Origin: Gracilaria domingensis
Taxonomy: Eukaryota > Rhodophyta > Florideophyceae > Gracilariales > Gracilariaceae
Assembly (NCBI GenBank): GCA_022539475.1
Contig: VCMS01000025.1
Location: 62,001-126,000, forward strand
Reading direction: 5' to 3'
Length of the DNA stretch: 64,000 nucleotides
The position numbers and the translations under genes are program-made. This document shows positions 59,901 to 64,000 of this stretch, one piece after another. The notes beneath the pieces are model-generated. The model did no database searches and had not been told where the DNA came from. It saw only the letters and a program-made list of their open reading frames with translations. The first letter of the stretch is position 1. Each line of letters opens with the position of its first letter.

Positions 59901-60985
59901 GGTCTTTTTCCAGATGAGTACGGACTATAAACTCTGGATGTCCTACGCTCTCGGTAAACGTCATCGAAGCGTCCGCGAGGAGGTGCATGTTCTCGTTGGC
60001 TCGCATAAGGTTTCCCTGCTTGACTGTCATACTTGTGATGTCGAGAACCATTCGAGGACCTCTCTTGACGTCCCTCGCGATCTCGGGAGTACGGATAGGG
60101 TGAGCGGGATTCATAACCAGAGCGCGAAGAGCACGTGTGTTCTCGAGAACCACTTTGATGAGGAGGGTCCCTGTAGTGCATGTATCGGCGCGACTGCCCT
60201 GCCTGTCGGGTATACCGATGCTCATCACTACGGCGAGAGTAGGATGGTCTTGCGTCGTTTAAGTTTGAGACTGGATTGGCAAAATGACGACGAGAAGAAT
60301 ATTCGTCGTTGAGGAGGCGTCTCTTCGGGGGAGAATTGTGGTCGTGACGGTCTGCTTCATATCGCGCTCGAGGTCTTTTGTTCGAATGCCAAGGTTTTGT
60401 TTTCTTTGGTTCATAAGGAAGCGAATTAGGTGGGTCGGAGGCACGTTGACTCGATGGAGACAGAGGGTGTTCCACGTCGCTCTGGGAGGCCAGGGACCAA
60501 TTCGGTGAATTGGAGTCAGCGCGTGTATCTTTTGTTGGTGGTGTACTATCGTGATTAGTTGGGACGGGTGGGCTTTGCAAGAGGTGCAGTGCATCTCGAA
60601 AATTGCGGGCGTCATGATCAGATCTCACCGAGAGCTTCTTGCCGAACATGGGGAGGCCGTCAAACGCTGTGACAAAAAGATTGGGATCGGCATTAGCCGG
60701 AAGTGAGACGGAAGCCATGCCAGCACTACGGCCATCAACATTGGGAATAGTTACGTGGCACACCGCGCCAGAACGAGAGAGCTCGTCCTTGAGGATGCGC
60801 TCTGTGATGTTGTCGTTTAGGTTAGTTATGAAAAGAAAGTTAGAAGCGATGCTCTTACTGGAGTGGGGGCGGGGCCAATGTAGGAGCTGGACAGAGGCGT
60901 GGGGGCGGGGGTGATGCATGGCGGAAGCAGCATGATGTCGCATCGCAAGCCGAGGGTCGCGACGGTTGGTTGGCGAGGGCGGCAT
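56906..60985 (-). CDS. SET1: SET1/COMPASS H3K4 methyltransferase
   Basis: 1359 aa from the ATG at 60985 (MPPSPTNRR). Residues about 45-115 form an RRM (NFLFITNLNDNITERILKDE, GMASVSLPANADP), and a second RRM-like unit lies near residues 400-475 (YPAIALRGVPSDITDYDIRT). Long Ser/Lys/Arg-rich disordered stretches separate these from the catalytic end. The last 180 residues hold a short N-SET-like lead (RWKKVQFDRSQIHGMGLYAK), the SET domain with EYIGDLIRRTVADLREKEY, RFINHSCDPNVIARK and EELTYDYKFDYE, and a post-SET CLCGAANCRKYLN with the Cys set that binds zinc. It should trimethylate or dimethylate histone H3 Lys4 within a COMPASS complex. The tandem RRM arrangement is closer to fungal Set1 than to animal SETD1. 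Confidence 0.92.
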   Translation of the reverse strand: MPPSPTNRRDPRLAMRHHAASAMHHPRPHASVQLLHWPRPHSSKSIASNFLFITNLNDNITERILKDELSRSGAVCHVTIPNVDGRSAGMASVSLPANADPNLFVTAFDGLPMFGKKLSVRSDHDARNFRDALHLLQSPPVPTNHDSTPPTKDTRADSNSPNWSLASQSDVEHPLSPSSQRASDPPNSLPYEPKKTKPWHSNKRPRARYEADRHDHNSPPKRRLLNDEYSSRRHFANPVSNLNDARPSYSRRSDEHRYTRQAGQSRRYMHYRDPPHQSGSREHTCSSRSGYESRSPYPYSRDREGRQERSSNGSRHHKYDSQAGKPYASQREHAPPRGRFDDVYRERRTSRVYSPYSSGKRPRSFQFKSGDRNDRRFYSASSRLFPGDYPAIALRGVPSDITDYDIRTSFTEFNAIHVMQKETPGLYHVLFYDSEDRELALRRGCFTFSGVRITPEKCLTRIDRPNRPSTAGAPYPSPRTASDDRFASSYRGPKQSERGKHKYCPDSGKTRNAYTDSDGFRQNPVTPSQDDTKSSRRNAMVVQRADFDTSHPRESPSTELNKGGQPESTSHDIKTARGGPTSPNCKSPRTERKEPSDTSEPVANAVKTYSLDAQESLPTLASGENGTKRTTAVSHLDNIQDKKHQDGDRRTNGDLAASENGFKSKEELFDAVLRHAIDRVSRQHAQLELKRCEALVARSVSEFVSAKKAERKSMRLNENKNDTVHRVPRSANAFSKPDVGDRPESSPKKARISGRKEPRELNRTGSARRRVRRSRFSDIPDPDTSLLSNGSKTLSMFHSEGAPRKEIEPDQCQDVKREMLASPTKETGRMNESEMSCSTVLKSSQDSADKSKTNLGTDAIMEESHDPTEKTEQPTLHGAESSKDANQVLNNDPATTDVAMSGTESGAKYSTGRSRPSSLYVQNSEGVLPPASTRALTSELDKVLETKSNYRHSKSSLLKCLHTESGLPSLGLFSRQPPLKTISTPTPEASLDQTSDQKPTPEPDSIPVPPPKEQEEGSRATTKVGHPARTKSAKASASSKKQSRKNGKAGKTKKEKKLKRASNIPQRKTRSCSSTVPTSPSVDQFELYIAPDADQGTQTSGKHGDMSDGIVASKTGIKRSATESEGQAGEPDISRDVDGTDLTVDDRDGKCARTEMYIRGQSKNKRRKRLHLESLSGKSALSSRQSRQESRLYRKGVSKIKPKNDDFINLNSLQQRWKKVQFDRSQIHGMGLYAKENIEPDEFVIEYIGDLIRRTVADLREKEYTRQGMGDSYLFRLNWNTVIDATRRGGIARFINHSCDPNVIARKITIGGRSTIAFYSKRAISIGEELTYDYKFDYEAEDKKIPCLCGAANCRKYLN

Positions 60986-61642
60986 GGGACCGGAGAACAG
61001 CGAGGTGGCCGCAGCAGCCAGAGGAATGGAGGGGAGAGGAAGACGGCATGCGGCAACAGAGGCAGAAGCTTTTTCGGTCGCGCGCGCGCGCGACGGCGGA
61101 GGCACGGAGAGGAGACGAAGACGGCGGCGGCGAAGGGGGAAGGTGCAGCAGGCGGTGCGCGCAGCGCCGGCAACAAGCACTGGAGGACCCACGCGCGTCG
61201 AATGCGCGCACTGCGTTTGCCGCCAAACAACCGCAGCGGCGGTGCGCGACGCGCGCCTGTAATTGGCGCGCGCGGACGGCACGCCGTGCCGCGTCGGCAC
61301 GGCCGCCTGCGCGCGGCGCGGCACACCGCTGCGCGCCAATGGCGCGCGCACACGCACCCACGTGCGCGCTCGCGGCGCAATTCGCGCCCGCTCCCATTGG
61401 CTGCCATTCAAAACGACTCTCTGCGAGCGCGGCGTGCTCCTGCGCCATCCGCATTCAAACTTTGCTTTCAAAACGGTGTGTTCCCGCCATTACGCCGTGC
61501 CAATCAAGCTCCTCTTCCTCCTTCCGCCTCACCCCTCTTCCGCCCATTCTCCACCCCCCCCCCCCCCCCCCCTCTCCCGCCCCCCCTTCCCCCTTCCCCT
61601 CCCGCCTGCTGCTCCACCGTCGCCCCTCAGTTCACCGCCGCC
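60986..61642. promoter_or_regulatory. Divergent promoter with poly-C tract
   Basis: 657 bp between divergent SET1 and MPS1 start codons. The middle is very GC-rich with CG alternation and palindromic GCGCGC; the right end is a pyrimidine-rich MPS1 leader containing 19 consecutive C at 61554-61572, 70 bp before the ATG. Confidence 0.6.
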
Positions 61643-64000
61643 ATGGCTCACCGCATCGCCTCCCCCCTCCCCCCGCCCGTCGCTGACGCCGTCCCCAAAT
61701 GGCACTCCGACCTTACCGAGGCCTCCAAGGCCATCCGACCGCACATCTTCGACAACGAATCCATCCGCGCGCGCTCGGCCCTGCTCCGTGCCGTCAAGAC
61801 CAAGCCCGCTCAAACTTCGGCATGGCAGGACTACCTGTCTCTCCTAAACTCCGAGCGACAGAGATATATGAAAGAGAACAAGCTGTCCCCCATCACCATC
61901 CGCACCATGCGTACCGCGCTCCTCAACCTCTACGACCAAGCTATGAACCTCATCCCACGCACGTCTGCCAACCGCCACTCTCCAATCTATCTCCAGATCT
62001 GGCTCGATTTCATTGCCTTACGAGCCGAGATCGAAGAGGACCACTTCGTCATTCGAGACCTCTTCAAAGCCCTCAAAGCACAGCGCATCGGTATCAACAA
62101 TTCCAAGTTCTGGAACGCCTGGGCCGATCACGAGGAAAAGCATGGTGCCCAGGAGAAGGCAGCAAAACTTCGTGAAGAAGCCCGAGACCACCAGAATGAT
62201 TCCTCCTCCCTTTCCCTCCCTTCCAAACTTCCACAATCCTCCACGCGCTCGGCCACTCGCAGAGCACTCCCTCCACCCAGACGAGTAATGCCCTCCTTTT
62301 CTAACGATGCAAGCGAAGCCAAACCACCCCCGAAGCCAACTTCCATCCCTTCCATTGTCTCAAAAAGTCTTCCTCAGTACGTTGCGTCAAGCAGCAACAA
62401 ACAGCCAACCAAGTGGACGCCTTCTCACCCCAATCCTTCGCCCAGCCTCAAATACACTCCGACAAGCTCTCCCCCACAGAGAGAATCCCCTCATCGTTCA
62501 CCAGAGTTGATTAGGTCTGATCTAAAGAGAGCCCAACATCAGCAATCTCCAAACATTTTTTCCCCTCCCGGCAGTCCTCCACCAAAGCGAATCGCTGGAA
62601 ACGAGGATGGTGACCAAAATCGCGAAGATCGATCAGTACAATCGAGACTCCAACAGCTCAATCACCAATTTTCGAGTACATACCAGCAAAAGAAAGAGAG
62701 GTCTCTGGAAACTATGCGAAGAGCGCAGAGGCGTACGGATGAACTAGGTCGAACACGTTCAAGAGAGCGCATTACGGAAGATGCGTTTAGAGTAGAACAA
62801 GAACAGCGTGCTTTTCAACGCGAGATTGAGCGGAGACAACCTTGGGAACGAGATTCTCCGCGCAATTTCAGTCAAAGCGGTCAACAACAAGAGCAATATC
62901 GCGAGCAAGTGGAATATCGTGATGGCGTTAGAGAAAGTTCTCGAGCGAGGCTGGGTAACGAACGTGAATTGGAAAGACAAATTGCAATTCAAAGAGAAAG
63001 GAACATGGCAATGGAGGCTCAATCGAGAAGGCTTGAAGAAGACCGACAAGCCATCTATGCAGGCAACGAGTATATTAGCGACAGATATCGAAGCAGGCGA
63101 CCAATCCAGGAACCGAATCGGCCGAAGACAAGCTTCGGTGTGAATGACAATCGTCTGCAACGACGGCACCGAACAGAGAGATCCTTGCCTGAGGACTTTC
63201 ACAGAAGCAACGCGAACATTGGCAATCCTATGCTAAGGTACTCGCATAACCCGGGTTCAACTGCTAGTCCGCAGCGTAATTGGCCCTCCCCCCACGATCC
63301 CCCAAGTGCCCGAGAAAACCGTTTTCACTCCATCTTTAGAATGGATGCTCCTCACTGCACAGTGAATGGAAGTCCATATATTGTTCTGGACTCCCTTGGA
63401 AAAGGAGGGAGTTCAGTGGTATACAAAGTCATGGATCAAAGCCTCAAAATGATGGCCCTGAAGCGTGTTAAGGTTGAGCATTCTTCTTCGTCAAGAATCA
63501 TGATGGAATCTTACGTCAATGAAATTGCTCTCCTTAGGAAACTGCGAGGGTCTCCAAATATTGTTCAGCTTTACGACTCCGAAGTTGACTACGAAAACGG
63601 CTTAATTCACCTCGTAATGGAATGTGGGGAAATGGACCTGAACGAAAGTCTCAGTAAGTTCAATATGGAGTCTAAAGAAATTGACTTCGGCTTTATTCGA
63701 GAGAAGTGGAAACAAATGCTGAAGGCAGTCCAAGTGATTCACGAAGCTAGAATAGTGCACGGTGATCTGAAACCAGCGAACTTTATTCTTGTCAACGGTA
63801 CTCTCAAACTGATCGATTTCGGTATAGCAAAGGCAATTCAGACTGATGACACAACCAAAATTGTGCGCGATGTACGCATTGGGACACCGAACTATATGTC
63901 TCCTGAAGCGGTCATGGAAGATGAAAGTCTCCATTCTCCGCGCAGCCATAGGCAAAGATTTCGCGTTGGTCGCGCAAGTGATATATGGAGCTTGGGCTGC
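61643..64000 (+). CDS. MPS1: Spindle checkpoint kinase MPS1/TTK (3' end cut by window edge)
   Basis: 786 codons from the ATG at 61643 (GCCGCCATGG context) to the window edge; the gene continues beyond. Residues about 55-165 form a TPR-like domain (WQDYLSLLNSERQRYMKEN, PIYLQIWLDFIALRAEIEED, NSKFWNAWADHEEKHG), the kinetochore-targeting unit of Mps1. A long Ser/Pro, then Arg/Glu-rich linker follows. The kinase starts near residue 575: SLGKGGSSVVYKV (Gly loop), MALKRVKVEH (VAIK-type Lys), ALLRKLRGSPNIVQLYD, VIHEARIVHGDLKPANFILV (catalytic loop HGD, not HRD), LKLIDFGIAKAI (DFG), IGTPNYMSPEA, SDIWSLGC. HGD/HSD and GTPNYM...EA match TTK. The kinase activates the checkpoint at unattached kinetochores. 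It lies divergent to SET1. Confidence 0.92.
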   Translation, partial: MAHRIASPLPPPVADAVPKWHSDLTEASKAIRPHIFDNESIRARSALLRAVKTKPAQTSAWQDYLSLLNSERQRYMKENKLSPITIRTMRTALLNLYDQAMNLIPRTSANRHSPIYLQIWLDFIALRAEIEEDHFVIRDLFKALKAQRIGINNSKFWNAWADHEEKHGAQEKAAKLREEARDHQNDSSSLSLPSKLPQSSTRSATRRALPPPRRVMPSFSNDASEAKPPPKPTSIPSIVSKSLPQYVASSSNKQPTKWTPSHPNPSPSLKYTPTSSPPQRESPHRSPELIRSDLKRAQHQQSPNIFSPPGSPPPKRIAGNEDGDQNREDRSVQSRLQQLNHQFSSTYQQKKERSLETMRRAQRRTDELGRTRSRERITEDAFRVEQEQRAFQREIERRQPWERDSPRNFSQSGQQQEQYREQVEYRDGVRESSRARLGNERELERQIAIQRERNMAMEAQSRRLEEDRQAIYAGNEYISDRYRSRRPIQEPNRPKTSFGVNDNRLQRRHRTERSLPEDFHRSNANIGNPMLRYSHNPGSTASPQRNWPSPHDPPSARENRFHSIFRMDAPHCTVNGSPYIVLDSLGKGGSSVVYKVMDQSLKMMALKRVKVEHSSSSRIMMESYVNEIALLRKLRGSPNIVQLYDSEVDYENGLIHLVMECGEMDLNESLSKFNMESKEIDFGFIREKWKQMLKAVQVIHEARIVHGDLKPANFILVNGTLKLIDFGIAKAIQTDDTTKIVRDVRIGTPNYMSPEAVMEDESLHSPRSHRQRFRVGRASDIWSLGC

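Noticed and set aside
1-64000. CRISPR array, prophage or bacterial operons
   Set aside because: No regularly spaced repeats, no phage genes, and gene content and introns are eukaryotic.

Overview
This is a eukaryotic nuclear window from what is most likely an alga with a plastid, and my best guess is a mesophilic, intron-poor red alga. The support is indirect: a plastid-type EF-G with an N-terminal extension, an organellar Obg GTPase and a bacterial-type RsmE sit beside purely eukaryotic genes (SET1, MPS1/TTK, FANCI, MSH3, CWC27). Most genes are single open reading frames. I can place two short spliceosomal introns (129 and 85 nt), both with a CTAAC branch site. The taxonomic call is inference; no rRNA or plastid sequence is present to settle it.

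Layout. 1-2.4 kb: no convincing gene, one perfect 38-bp palindrome. 2.4-5.7 kb: an extremely GC-rich, CG-alternating island with an unknown ORF, a membrane-anchored 2OG-Fe(II) oxygenase-like protein, a tRNA-Ile(AAU)-like locus with damaged consensus positions and an rRNA methyltransferase RsmE. 5.7-8.0 kb: a secreted protein ending in a Hedgehog-type Hint (Hog) module. 8.0-13.9 kb: a long AT-richer gene desert with a 120-bp direct repeat pair. 13.9-22 kb: a small secreted Cys-rich protein and two equal-length (479 aa) paralogous fucosyltransferase-like membrane proteins flanking an Asp/Gly/Tyr-rich acidic protein. 22-32 kb: an orphan protein, an alanine/serine-glyoxylate aminotransferase, D-lactate dehydrogenase, plastid EF-G and a drug/metabolite transporter. 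32.6-35.2 kb: two convergent secreted paralogs sharing a Cys-containing C-terminal domain. 36-46 kb: CWC27 cyclophilin, an amino-acid transporter, a GRAM/WBP2-like protein, a coiled-coil protein, Obg, an EF-hand protein and a JmjC protein. 47.4-64 kb: four chromosome-maintenance genes in a row: FANCI and MSH3 (convergent), then SET1 and MPS1/TTK (divergent; MPS1 runs off the window).

Working together: FANCI (crosslink repair clamp) and MSH3 (loop mismatch repair) are both genome-stability factors, while SET1 writes H3K4 methylation and MPS1 controls the spindle checkpoint. EF-G, Obg and RsmE all serve organellar ribosomes. The Hint protein, the two Cys-rich paralogs, the 146-aa protein and the fucosyltransferase-like pair all point to the secretory pathway or cell surface. 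The most interesting items are the Hog protein, the shared domain of the convergent secreted pair, the FANCI gene with its conserved modification lysine, and a recurring set of perfect short hairpins confined to intergenic DNA.
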